Below, piece by piece: positions 25,706-33,847 of a DNA stretch of 53,976 nt (position 1 is the first letter of the stretch; every line of letters starts with the position of its first letter). The notes under the pieces are model-generated. The model did not search any database, was not told where the DNA came from, and was given only the letters and a program-made list of their open reading frames with translations. Source of the stretch: DASWHF01 sp036393295. GTDB lineage: Bacteria; Pseudomonadota; Gammaproteobacteria; Acidiferrobacterales; UBA6901. A program made the position numbers and the translations under genes. The stretch is from NCBI GenBank assembly GCA_036393295.1, contig DASWHF010000009.1:1-53976 (forward strand), read 5' to 3'.

Positions 25706-27223
25706 ATGAAGCAGTCGCTCGATCTCAAGCTGGGTCAACACCTGACCATCACACCGCAACTGCAGCAGGCGATACGCCTGCTGCAGTTGTCGTCGCTCGA
25801 GCTCCAGCAGGAGATTCAGGAGGCGCTCGAGAGCAATCCCCTGCTCGAGGAAATCGACGAGGAGTCGGGCGCCAAGAGCGAGTCGGAAGGCGAGTCGCTC
25901 AACGGCCAATCGGACGACAGCGCCACGGACAATGTCGAGGGCGACGAGCCCGGGGACAGCGGCGAGGAACGCGTCCAGGAGGACTACGCCGGCGAGGCCA
26001 GCGAGGAACGCGTCCAGGAGGACTACGCCGGCGATGCCTGGGAGGACACCTTCGACACCCCGGCGAGCATCGCCGACCGGCCGGGCAACCGCGACGACGG
26101 CCTGCCGGACATCGACACGCGCAACAGCGCACCGCTTACCCTGCGCGACCACCTGTTGTGGCAGATGCAGATGACGCAGTTCACGCCGCGCGACGTGCAG
26201 ATCGCGATGGCGCTGATCGACGCCATCAACGAGGACGGTTATCTGCGCGCCGGCACCGAGGAGATCCAGCAGGCGCTCGGCGCGGACGACCCGGTCGAGG
26301 CCGACGAGATCGAGGCGGTGCTGCACCAGATCCAGAACTTCGATCCGATCGGCGTCGGCGCACGCTCCTTGAGCGAGTGCCTGCTGTTGCAGCTGAAGGC
26401 CATGGACGCGGACATCCCCTACCTCGAAGAGGCCCGGTTGCTGGCCCGATCCGAGCACCTCGATCTGCTGGCGGCACGCGACTTCAAGGCACTGCGCCGC
26501 GTCATGAAGCTCAAGCCCGAGGACCTGCAGCCGGCGATCACCCTGATCCAGCACCTCAACCCGCGCCCGGGCAGCAGCATCCAGGCCAACCAGGCCAGCT
26601 ACATCACGCCGGACATCGTCGTCAAGAAATTCCGCGGTGTGTGGCGCGCCGAGCTCAACGGCCACGTCACCCCGCGGCTGCGCATCAACAACCAGTACGA
26701 GCGGCTGATCCAACGCGGCAAGGACAGCGCCGACAACAAGTACCTGCAGGAGCGCCTGCAGGAGGCGCGCTGGTTCCTGAAGAGCCTGTCGAGCCGCAAC
26801 GACACGCTGCTCAAGGTCGCACGCGCCATCGTCGACCGGCAACGCGCCTTTTTCGACCACGGCCCGGAGGCGATGAAGCCGCTGGTGCTGCACGACATCG
26901 CCGAGGTCGTGGAAATGCACGAATCGACCATCTCGCGCGTCACCACCAACAAATACATGCTGACGCCGCGCGGCATCTTCGAGCTCAAGTATTTCTTCTC
27001 CAGCCACGTGAGCACCGCCGACGGCGGCACCTGCTCGGCGACCGCGATCCGCAGCCTGATCAAGAAGATGATCGAGGAGGAGACCACCACCAAGCCGATC
27101 AGCGACAGCCGCATCGCCGAACTGCTCGCCGAACAGGGGATTTACGTCGCCCGGCGCACGGTGGCAAAATACCGCGAATCGTTGAACATCCCGCCCTCGA
27201 GCCAACGCAAGTCACTGGTTTAA
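25706..27223 (+). CDS. rpoN: RNA polymerase sigma-54 factor
   Basis: A 505-residue sigma-54. Region I is the Gln/Leu-rich activator-binding N-terminus (SLDLKLGQHLTITPQLQQAIRLLQ). Region II is acidic (about 50-115) and holds a tandem 13-residue duplication (EERVQEDYAG...). The core-binding domain follows, then the helix-turn-helix (HESTISRVTTNK) and the RpoN box ARRTVAKYRE near 488-497. It directs transcription from -24/-12 promoters with enhancer-binding ATPases. Followed after 24 bases by hpf, the usual order. Confidence 0.97.
   Translation: MKQSLDLKLGQHLTITPQLQQAIRLLQLSSLELQQEIQEALESNPLLEEIDEESGAKSESEGESLNGQSDDSATDNVEGDEPGDSGEERVQEDYAGEASEERVQEDYAGDAWEDTFDTPASIADRPGNRDDGLPDIDTRNSAPLTLRDHLLWQMQMTQFTPRDVQIAMALIDAINEDGYLRAGTEEIQQALGADDPVEADEIEAVLHQIQNFDPIGVGARSLSECLLLQLKAMDADIPYLEEARLLARSEHLDLLAARDFKALRRVMKLKPEDLQPAITLIQHLNPRPGSSIQANQASYITPDIVVKKFRGVWRAELNGHVTPRLRINNQYERLIQRGKDSADNKYLQERLQEARWFLKSLSSRNDTLLKVARAIVDRQRAFFDHGPEAMKPLVLHDIAEVVEMHESTISRVTTNKYMLTPRGIFELKYFFSSHVSTADGGTCSATAIRSLIKKMIEEETTTKPISDSRIAELLAEQGIYVARRTVAKYRESLNIPPSSQRKSLV
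25962..26034. repeat. 39-bp tandem duplication inside rpoN
   Basis: A 34-base identical stretch beginning GCGAGGAACGCGTCCAGG occurs at 25962-25995 and again at 26001-26034, a 39-base period that keeps frame. It duplicates 13 residues of the acidic linker. Identity at third positions points to a recent event. Confidence 0.9.
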
Positions 27224-27247
27224 GGCCGTTTACCCTGGAGAGTCACC

Positions 27248-27580
27248 ATGCAGATCACCGTCACCGGGCAACAGGTGGAAGTCACCGAGCCGTTGCAGAA
27301 CTACGTCACCGAGAAGATCGGCAAGATCCAGAAGCACTTCGATAACATGACCACCGCCAACGTGGTGCTGCATTACGAGAAGAAGAAGAACCGGCACGCG
27401 GTCGAGGCCACCATTCACGCCAAGGGTGCGTCGCTGCACGCCAATTCCGAAGGCAACGACATGTACGCCGCGATCGACGACCTGGCCGACAAGCTTCACC
27501 GCCAGGTGATCCGGCACAAGGAAAAGCTCACCGACCACCACCGCAACGGCGGCGCGCTCAAGGATCAGAAGACCGATTGA
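27248..27580 (+). CDS. hpf: Ribosome hibernation promoting factor
   Basis: A 110-residue short HPF/YfiA-type protein that binds the 30S decoding centre during stationary phase. It shows the beta-alpha-beta-beta-beta-alpha fold: MQITVTGQQVEVTEPLQNYVTEKI, then VVLHYEKKKNRHAVEATIHAKG and the helix MYAAIDDLADKLHRQVIRHKEK with its basic ribosome-binding face. It follows rpoN, a conserved neighbour. A CACGGGG repeat lies downstream. Confidence 0.96.
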   Translation: MQITVTGQQVEVTEPLQNYVTEKIGKIQKHFDNMTTANVVLHYEKKKNRHAVEATIHAKGASLHANSEGNDMYAAIDDLADKLHRQVIRHKEKLTDHHRNGGALKDQKTD

Positions 27581-27667
27581 CATCGTTTGTGACCACGGGG
27601 AATCGCGAGCTCTCCGTGCGCGACCGTGGAAGGATGCCGCAATCGACGCCGCGGTCATGATAGGCTG

Positions 27668-27673
27668 TATAAT
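27668..27673 (+). promoter_or_regulatory. Candidate -10 box upstream of hprK
   Basis: A perfect TATAAT preceded by TG lies in the hpf-hprK gap, just before a CACGGGG repeat. TCGACG at 27643 is only a weak -35 match at 19-base spacing. If used, the whole repeat would be in the hprK leader. Confidence 0.35.
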
Positions 27674-27677
27674 GCTT

Positions 27678-27791
27678 AGCCACGGGGAACACGGGGAGAT
27701 AAGGATATAAATCCTGTGGGTTCGCTGGATGCCCGGTCGTGCAAGACCATCCATTTGAGTCTTCCCCGTGACCCCCGTGCTCCCCGTGGCT
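27678..27791. repeat. CACGGGG inverted-arm repeat, copy 6
   Basis: The left arm GCCACGGGGAACACGGGG (from 27679) and the right arm CCCCGTGACCCCCGTGCTCC (to 27789) flank a ~65-base spacer. It lies between hpf and hprK in the 312-base gap 27581-27892, which otherwise holds only a TATAAT box. Confidence 0.8.
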
Positions 27792-27892
27792 AGTTCAGCA
27801 CCCCGAATCCGCCCCGGCGCCGCCATAGGCGCGCGGCGCAAATCTCGGTAACCTATGGGCGCGCGCCGCCCCGCGCCTGACCGGGAAACCCG

Positions 27893-28843
27893 ATGACCAC
27901 CCTGCTCACCGCCAACGACCTGTACGAGGCCCAGCACCAGTCCCTCAAGCTCGACTGGATCGCCGGCGCGGGCGGCAAGGAGCGGCTGCTGGAGCCGGCC
28001 ACCGCCAAGTACCCGGGCATGGCGCTGGTCGGGCACATGAATTTCGTCCATCCCAACCGGGTCCAGGTCCTCGGCCTGACCGAGGTCGACTACTTGAAGC
28101 GCCTGCCCGCCGGCGAGCGCCGCCAGGCGGTCGACAACCTGTTTCGCTGCAAGACCACCGCGGCGGTGGTGGTCGCCAACGGCCAGAAGGTCGAGCCGGC
28201 GCTGCGCGCCGCCGCCGACAGCCACGGGCTGGCGCTGCTCGGCAGCAGCCTGCCGAGCCCGCGGCTGATCGACGGCCTGCAGCACTATCTGACCCGGGCG
28301 CTGGCCGCGCACGTGACCCTGCACGGCGTCTATATGGAGGTGCTCGGCCTCGGCGTGTTTCTCACCGGCGAGAGCGGGGTCGGCAAGAGCGAGCTGGCGC
28401 TCGAGCTGCTGAGCCGCAATCACCGGCTGATCGCCGACGACGCCGTGCAGTTCTTCCGCGTCGGCCCCGACACGCTGATCGGACGCTGCCCCGGCGAGCT
28501 CGCCGATTTCCTCGAGGTGCGGGGCCTCGGGATCCTGAACGTGCGCGCGATGTTCGGCGACACCTCGGTGCGGCGCGAGAAGACGCTGCGGCTGGTGCTG
28601 CGGCTCGAGGAGCTCAAGCAGAAGCGCCTGGCAGGCATCGACCGCCTGCAGGCCGAGCAGCAGACCCGCGCCATCCTGGACGTCGAGATCCCGGAGGTGG
28701 CGCTGTACGTCGCGCCGGGCCGCAACCTGGCGGTGCTGGTCGAGGCCGCCACCCGCAGCCATATCCTGCGCATGCGCGGCATCAATCCGCTCGCCGACCT
28801 GATGAGCCGGCAGGAGGCCAGCATGGCGGGGAAGAAGCGATGA
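27893..28843 (+). CDS. hprK: HPr kinase/phosphorylase
   Basis: A 316-residue bifunctional enzyme that phosphorylates HPr on Ser46 with ATP and reverses this with inorganic phosphate. The N-terminal domain (1-130) is followed by the catalytic P-loop GESGVGKSE (159-167), the HRLIADDAVQF strand and the family signature EVRGLGILNVRAMFG. It overlaps rapZ by four bases. The HPr encoded two genes downstream carries the Ser46 target site. This replaces ptsN of the enteric rpoN cluster. Confidence 0.95.
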   Translation: MTTLLTANDLYEAQHQSLKLDWIAGAGGKERLLEPATAKYPGMALVGHMNFVHPNRVQVLGLTEVDYLKRLPAGERRQAVDNLFRCKTTAAVVVANGQKVEPALRAAADSHGLALLGSSLPSPRLIDGLQHYLTRALAAHVTLHGVYMEVLGLGVFLTGESGVGKSELALELLSRNHRLIADDAVQFFRVGPDTLIGRCPGELADFLEVRGLGILNVRAMFGDTSVRREKTLRLVLRLEELKQKRLAGIDRLQAEQQTRAILDVEIPEVALYVAPGRNLAVLVEAATRSHILRMRGINPLADLMSRQEASMAGKKR

Positions 28844-29694
28844 GCCTGCTGATCGTCAGCGGGCTGTCGGGCTCGGGCAAGAGCCTGGCGCTCCAGGCGC
28901 TGGAGGACATGGGCTATTACTGCATCGACAACCTGCCGGCGGCGCTGCTGCCGCACTTCGCGCGCGAGATCTTCGGGACGCCGGCGCGCGCGCCGGCCCA
29001 TGCCGCGGTCGGCATCGACGCGCGCAACCGCTCCTTCCTCGATGCGCTGCCGGCCGGCCTCAAGGAACTGCAGTCGCTGGGGCTCGACTATCAGATCATA
29101 TTCCTGACGGCCGAGGAGTCGGTGCTGGTCAAGCGCTTCAAGGAGACGCGCCGCAAGCACCCGCTGACCAACCGGAGCACGCCGCTCCTGGAGGGCATAC
29201 GCCTGGAGAAAACCCTGCTCGAGCCGTTCTCGGCCAACGCCCATCTGCGACTCGACACCACGCACACCACGCCGCACGAGCTGCGCCACCTGGTGCACGG
29301 CTTCGCGCGCAGCGGCGAAACCGAGGGCATGACCCTGCTGTTCCAGTCGTTCGGCTTCAAGAAGGGCACGCCGCTGGATGCCGACTTCGTGTTCGACGTG
29401 CGCTGCCTGCCGAACCCGCACTGGCAGGCCGACCTGCGCCCGCTCACGGGCCTGGACGGGCCGGTCATCGAATATCTCGAGAAGGATCCGAAGGTCGAGG
29501 CGATGTTCCGGCAACTGACCGCATTCCTCGAGGGTTGGCTGCCGGACTTCGAGGCCGAGCATCGCAGCTACATGACCATCGCCGTCGGCTGCACCGGCGG
29601 CCAGCACCGCTCAGTTTACTTAGTGAGGCGTTTGGCGGAGTATTTTACGAATAAAGGGATCAAGACCCAGATACGTCACCGGGAGTTGCCATGA
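28840..29694 (+). CDS. rapZ: RNase adapter protein RapZ
   Basis: A 284-residue protein with an N-terminal P-loop (GLSGSGKS) and the C-terminal domain ending GCTGGQHRSVYLVRRLAEYF. In enterics RapZ guides RNase E to the GlmZ sRNA and senses glucosamine-6-phosphate; outside enterics the RNA partner is not established. It is translationally coupled to hprK and to the EIIA gene. Length and both motifs are standard. Confidence 0.95.
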   Translation: MSLLIVSGLSGSGKSLALQALEDMGYYCIDNLPAALLPHFAREIFGTPARAPAHAAVGIDARNRSFLDALPAGLKELQSLGLDYQIIFLTAEESVLVKRFKETRRKHPLTNRSTPLLEGIRLEKTLLEPFSANAHLRLDTTHTTPHELRHLVHGFARSGETEGMTLLFQSFGFKKGTPLDADFVFDVRCLPNPHWQADLRPLTGLDGPVIEYLEKDPKVEAMFRQLTAFLEGWLPDFEAEHRSYMTIAVGCTGGQHRSVYLVRRLAEYFTNKGIKTQIRHRELP

Positions 29695-30104
29695 TAGGTT
29701 TGCTGATTCTGGCCCAGGAGGACCTCGGCAAGGGACTGCTGCATTCGATCGAGCACGTGCTCGGCGAGCTGCCGCCGCAGCTCGAAACGCTGCCGGTGAA
29801 CTACCACGCCGGGCCGGAGGCGCTGCGCCGCCGCCTGTCCGAGCACCTCAAGCGCCTCGACCAGGGTCAGGGGGTGCTGATCCTGGCGGACATCTACGGC
29901 GCCTCGCACACCAACGCCGCCTGCCAGCTGCTGGTCGCGAACCGGATCGAGCTGGTGAGCGGGGTCAATCTTCCGATGCTGATCCGCATCCTCAACTACC
30001 GCGACCTCGGGCTGGCGGCGCTGGTCCAGAAGGCGTTGAGCGGCGGCAGCGAGGGCATCGTCTCCGCCTCGCAGCCGCTGCTGCGCGCCAAGGCCGGCAT
30101 ATGA
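29691..30104 (+). CDS. Mannose-type PTS EIIA protein lacking the active-site His
   Basis: A 137-residue EIIA-Man domain (GLLILAQEDLGKGLLHSIEHVLG ... GVLILADIYGASHTNAACQLL ... SGVNLPMLIRIL). Compared with ManX, where His10 takes the phosphate and Asp67 assists it, this protein has Gln9 (codon CAG) at the His position and keeps Asp67. A His occurs at residue 73 where relatives usually have Pro or similar. No EIIB or EIIC is encoded nearby. It probably has a regulatory, not transport, role; whether it can be phosphorylated is doubtful. It overlaps rapZ and HPr by four bases each. Confidence 0.88.
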   Translation: MIGLLILAQEDLGKGLLHSIEHVLGELPPQLETLPVNYHAGPEALRRRLSEHLKRLDQGQGVLILADIYGASHTNAACQLLVANRIELVSGVNLPMLIRILNYRDLGLAALVQKALSGGSEGIVSASQPLLRAKAGI

Positions 30105-30370
30105 AACTCGCGCAGCTCACCATCGTCAACAAGCTGGGCATGCACGCGCGCGCCTCCGCCAAGTTCGTGAGCCTGGCCTCGCAGTTCGAGGCGGAGATCA
30201 CGCTCGGCCGCAACGGCCAGCACGCAAACGGCAAGAGCATCATGGGCATCATGATGCTGGCCGCCGCGCAAGGCAGCGAGCTGGAGCTGCGCGTCGACGG
30301 CAAGGACGAGGACCGGGCGCTGCAGGCGCTGCGCGAGCTGGTCGAGAACCGCTTCGGCGAGGAGGAGTAG
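30101..30370 (+). CDS. ptsH: PTS phosphocarrier HPr
   Basis: An 89-residue HPr with the EI-dependent phosphorylation site His15 in NKLGMHARASAKF and the regulatory Ser46 in GKSIMGIMMLAA, the HprK target. It relays phosphate from EI to an EIIA. The coupling GxGxK-S-I-M sequence is of the HprK-regulated type. It lies between EIIA and ptsI. Both phosphorylation sites are intact. Confidence 0.95.
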   Translation: MKLAQLTIVNKLGMHARASAKFVSLASQFEAEITLGRNGQHANGKSIMGIMMLAAAQGSELELRVDGKDEDRALQALRELVENRFGEEE

Positions 30371-30372
30371 CG

Positions 30373-32145
30373 ATGCTCGCGCTCCACGGCACCGGCGTCA
30401 GCAACGGCATTGCCATCGGCAAGGCCTATGTGCTGCACCGCGAGCACCCCGAGGTGCCGGAGTACGTGCTGCCGCGCGGCCTGGTCGACGAGGAGGTCGA
30501 GCGCTTCCGTGCCGCCATCGAGCTGGCGCGCGCCCAGCTCGAGCGCATCCGCAACCACATCCCCAAGTCCGCGCCGCCCGAGATCGCCAGCATCATCGAC
30601 ACTCACATGCTGATCCTGCACGACAAGATGATCGCCGAGTCGCCGGCCGACACCATCCGCCGGCAGCAGTGCAACGCCGAGTGGGCGCTCAAGCTCCAGG
30701 CCGACCGGCTCGCCGAGGTCTTCGAGCAGATGGAAGATCCCTACCTGCGCAACAAGAAGACCGACGTCAATCAGGTCGTGGACCGGGTGCTGCGCAATCT
30801 GCTCGAGTCGCACGACGAGGAGCACGAGCAGATCTCCGACGCGCTCGAGGGCCAGGTCGTGGTCGCCAACGACCTGAGCCCGGCCGACACCGTGCTGCTC
30901 AAGCACAACAAGGTCGCGGCCTTCGTCACCAACCTCGGCGGCCCGATTTCGCACACCGCGATCCTGGCGCGCAACCTGGAGATCCCGGCGATCGTCGCGG
31001 TGCACAACGCGACGCGCTACATCCGCAACGGCGACGAGCTGATCGTCGACGGCAAGCGCGGCGTGCTGCTGGTCGCGCCGGACAAGCAGGTGGTCGCCGA
31101 GTACCGGCAACGGCAGAAGGACATCGTCCAGACCCGGCGCCTGCTCGACGCCATGAAGGCCAGCCGCTCGATCACCCGCGACGGCATCGAGATCGCGCTC
31201 CATGCCAACATCGAGCTGCCCGACGACATCAAGGCGGTCGGCAAGGTCGGCGCCGCGGGCGTCGGCCTCTACCGCACCGAGTTCCTGTTCATGAACCGCC
31301 CCGACGTGCCGGACGAGGAAGAGCAGTTTCGCGCCTACGTCAAGGTGGTCAAGGCGCTCGGCGACAAGCCGGTGACGATCCGCACCCTCGACCTGGGCGC
31401 CGACAAGCGCGTCGACGGCGGCCGCGACGGCGAGAATCCCGGCGCCAACCCGGCGCTCGGCCTGCGCGCTGTCCGCCTGTGCCTGTCCGACATCGCGTTG
31501 TTCCGTCCGCAGCTGCGCGCCATCCTGCGCGCCTCGGCGCACGGTCGGGTGCGCCTGATGATCCCGATGATCTCGAACCTCGACGAGGTGTTCCGCGTCC
31601 TGGACCTCATCGAGGAAATCCAGATCGAGCTCGGGCGCGAAGGCCAGAAATTCGATCCGGACATCCCGGTCGGCGGCATGATCGAGGTGCCGGCCGCCGC
31701 GGTCGCGGCCGACCTGTTCGCGCCGCACCTGGACTTCATGTCGATCGGCACCAACGACCTGATCCAGTACACCCTGGCCATCGACCGCATCGACGATGCG
31801 GTGAACTACCTCTACGACCCGCTGCACCCCTCGGTGCTGCGCCTGATCGCCACGACCATCCAGGCCGGACGCGCCGCCGGCATCCCGGTGGCGATGTGCG
31901 GCGAGATGGCCGGCGATCCGCGTTACACGCGCATCCTGCTGGGCCTGGGGCTGAACGAGTTCAGCATGCACCCCTCCGGCCTGCTGGAGATCAAGAAGAT
32001 CGTGCGTGAGAGCGATCTGTCGGAGCTCGAGGGCTTCGCCGCGCGCGTGCTGGCAGCGCGCTCGACCGACGAGCTGCACGGGCTGGTGGAGAAGATGAAC
32101 GCCGCCTACGAGAGCCTGCCGCGCAACGTCGAGCCGGCGTCGTAG
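30373..32145 (+). CDS. ptsI: PTS enzyme I
   Basis: A 590-residue enzyme I that takes phosphate from PEP and passes it to HPr. The N-terminal HPr-binding domain leads to the swivelling His domain with His194 in GGPISHTAILARN, followed by the PEP-binding TIM barrel (TEFLFMNR, RTLDLGADK, IGTNDLIQYTLAIDR, AMCGEMAGD). All catalytic features are present. It is the last gene of the cluster; the island begins 130 bases beyond its stop. With no sugar permease in view, the relay is likely regulatory. Confidence 0.96.
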   Translation: MLALHGTGVSNGIAIGKAYVLHREHPEVPEYVLPRGLVDEEVERFRAAIELARAQLERIRNHIPKSAPPEIASIIDTHMLILHDKMIAESPADTIRRQQCNAEWALKLQADRLAEVFEQMEDPYLRNKKTDVNQVVDRVLRNLLESHDEEHEQISDALEGQVVVANDLSPADTVLLKHNKVAAFVTNLGGPISHTAILARNLEIPAIVAVHNATRYIRNGDELIVDGKRGVLLVAPDKQVVAEYRQRQKDIVQTRRLLDAMKASRSITRDGIEIALHANIELPDDIKAVGKVGAAGVGLYRTEFLFMNRPDVPDEEEQFRAYVKVVKALGDKPVTIRTLDLGADKRVDGGRDGENPGANPALGLRAVRLCLSDIALFRPQLRAILRASAHGRVRLMIPMISNLDEVFRVLDLIEEIQIELGREGQKFDPDIPVGGMIEVPAAAVAADLFAPHLDFMSIGTNDLIQYTLAIDRIDDAVNYLYDPLHPSVLRLIATTIQAGRAAGIPVAMCGEMAGDPRYTRILLGLGLNEFSMHPSGLLEIKKIVRESDLSELEGFAARVLAARSTDELHGLVEKMNAAYESLPRNVEPAS

Positions 32146-32273
32146 GGGACGGCGCATCCTCGATGTCGCGCCGCACCGCCTGTATCGGCTCCATCCGTGG
32201 CGAGCGATCCCACCGCTGGCCGCGCAAGCGGCATCGGCTCTCACGGTGACGGCTTGAAATGCGGGGAAACCTC

Positions 32274-32294
32274 AGGGTACGTCCCCTATTATTC
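32274..32294. repeat. Left inverted repeat of the island
   Basis: AGGGTACGTCCCCTATT followed by ATTC matches the complement of 37635-37655 at 20 of 21 positions. It is followed by a second CTATTATTC unit, just as the right end has a doubled CTATTGTTC unit on its complementary strand. The 128 bases between ptsI and this repeat hold no gene I can support. Confidence 0.8.
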
Positions 32295-32406
32295 ACTATT
32301 ATTCATCAGATTAGTGCAACTGACGTGTGAGACCATCACAACCTGAAGCGGTCGCCCAGCGTGGTTGCCTCCCGGCCAGGAATAGTCATTGCGTCATATG
32401 TAACGA

Positions 32407-33294
32407 CTATGCCAACAGATCGCTAAAACGTGGAGGGTCTATCTGTTCACGAATGAATCTCAGCACGGTACTCGGCGGATTACGCAAGCCGCCCGAATAG
32501 CGTAAGAAAAAATTAACCGCATCTGATATGCGATCCCTAACATGGTCTTTATCTCGGCAGCACTCACCATATAGTTTGTCTGACTTGCCACATCCGCAGT
32601 GCTCATCTTCTCTTAGCTCCAAAATTCGTTCATAGGGATGGGGTACAGCTTGATATCCTGGCCAGCGGCCGAAAACTTGAAGGTGAAGGTGCCGTAGAGC
32701 CCAGAGTGTGTATAGATCTAGAAGCTCCACAAGCGGATCGCCAATCATCCATGTCCCATCAGTCGGCTCGAATGCACATATCGATCCATCTGGGAAATTC
32801 GTATGACGAGGCCCGATCCACGTAGAGCCTACAACGCATCCCCAGAAACCCCAACCCCGTACAATTGTACCTGCAAAGGAAACACCAGTAAGAAAGAGAA
32901 CTCTCTGCTGAAACCCGGGTAGCAGAGAGCCCTCAGTCAACAACCATAAACCTTCTTCTTGTCGCCAGACTTGGGTTCCAGGGTAGGCTTCATGTACCGC
33001 AACTAGTTCGTCTTCATACTGTGTCTGAAGACTTGCGCGGACGACCGGTGCGGTTTGACGGGGCGTCCATGATCCTCCGGCCGTCCCTTGCCGTCCGGCG
33101 GCCCCTTTCCTTGGTCTGGCTTCGGATCTTCTCTGTCTTGAGGTTTTGTCATTTCCATTCTCCACGCCCACGGTTGATGAAGGCTCGGCAAGCTCGCTGG
33201 GCATTACGATCCCGCCGTTTTTTACTCTGGGAAAAATGCCCCTATCTAGTTGACGTCCGATTACCTGTAGCATCTGCTCTACTTCCACATGCAT
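32407..33294 (-). CDS. E2-like (UBC-fold) protein with C-terminal SEC-C motif
   Basis: A 295-residue protein. Residues ~86-215 look like a bacterial E2-type domain: LWLLTEGSLLPGF and RVLFLTG, then GPRHTNFPDGSICAFEP followed by TW and LVELLDLYTLWAL. This matches the E2 signature H-P-N...G-x-I-C-L...W...L, with His164, Asn166 and candidate catalytic Cys173. Residues 231-250 are a SEC-C zinc motif (EHCGCGKSDKLYGECC; Cys233, 235, 245, 246). The first ~80 residues are a basic, Gly/Pro-rich region with no match; the start at 33294 has GAGAAG upstream, and Met31 is an alternative. It follows the LRAT-like gene by 50 bases. Conjugation activity is inferred. Confidence 0.7.
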   Translation of the reverse strand: MHVEVEQMLQVIGRQLDRGIFPRVKNGGIVMPSELAEPSSTVGVENGNDKTSRQRRSEARPRKGAAGRQGTAGGSWTPRQTAPVVRASLQTQYEDELVAVHEAYPGTQVWRQEEGLWLLTEGSLLPGFQQRVLFLTGVSFAGTIVRGWGFWGCVVGSTWIGPRHTNFPDGSICAFEPTDGTWMIGDPLVELLDLYTLWALRHLHLQVFGRWPGYQAVPHPYERILELREDEHCGCGKSDKLYGECCRDKDHVRDRISDAVNFFLRYSGGLRNPPSTVLRFIREQIDPPRFSDLLA

Positions 33295-33344
33295 CGTTCT
33301 TCTCGTCCTTTCGTGTGCCGCCCGTCACAGTCCCCCCAGGCTCG

Positions 33345-33746
33345 TTACCTTGCAACAGCCAGCGCACCAACACACAAGGTGATGATTGCGAAGGTGAGTG
33401 CAACTTGTGAACTCTGCGGCTTAAGCCCGTGAACATGCATGACGATGTGCTCGCAATTCCTTGCAAGCACATCATATTGAGTTCCAATCAGCGACCTGGC
33501 CCGACGCAATACTTCATAGCTTGGCAAGCCGCCTGGATAACCATCAACAGTCACGACGCAACCATTGGCGAACACATCCCACGGTTCTTCACGTACGCCG
33601 CCAGCTCGAGCTGATGTCGAGATAACCATCGGCTTTCCGCCATGCCAGCGGTCGGAGACGATGCCTTTGTGGCGGTAAAACAGAAAAATTGGTACCGAAG
33701 CCACCATGCCTGACTGAGGCCACGACTTCGACGTTTTTGATTCCAC
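33345..33746 (-). CDS. LRAT/NlpC-like thiol hydrolase with C-terminal membrane helix
   Basis: A 133-residue protein. FYRHKGIV (His26), a second His at 35, and ARNCEHIVMHVHG with Cys98 match the LRAT branch of the NlpC/P60 papain-like superfamily, whose members are acyltransferases, phospholipases or peptidases. Residues ~113-131 (SQVALTFAIITLCVGALAV) form a membrane anchor at the C-terminus, so the enzyme domain sits at a membrane. The start is GTG at 33746; an ATG at 33707 is also possible. It is first in a two-gene operon with the E2-like gene and divergent from the XRE regulator. Its role as a deconjugase or lipid enzyme is not resolved. Confidence 0.65.
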   Translation of the reverse strand: MESKTSKSWPQSGMVASVPIFLFYRHKGIVSDRWHGGKPMVISTSARAGGVREEPWDVFANGCVVTVDGYPGGLPSYEVLRRARSLIGTQYDVLARNCEHIVMHVHGLKPQSSQVALTFAIITLCVGALAVAR

Positions 33747-33847
33747 AATTATTTTCCCGCTAGCCGCGTATTACGGCAGGTTAATGCTGCGCCTACTTCG
33801 GAGCGCTGTCAACTATGCAAACAGAAATACTATAATAGTTTACATTG

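Noticed and set aside
32146..32273. Possible transposase remnant between ptsI and the left inverted repeat
   Set aside because: Short open frames occur on both strands, but none shows a transposase motif, so I left it unassigned.
33345..33746. Reading the LRAT-like protein as a toxin with the E2-like protein as antidote
   Set aside because: Neither size nor motifs match a known toxin-antitoxin pair, and the E2 signature in the second protein argues for an enzyme.
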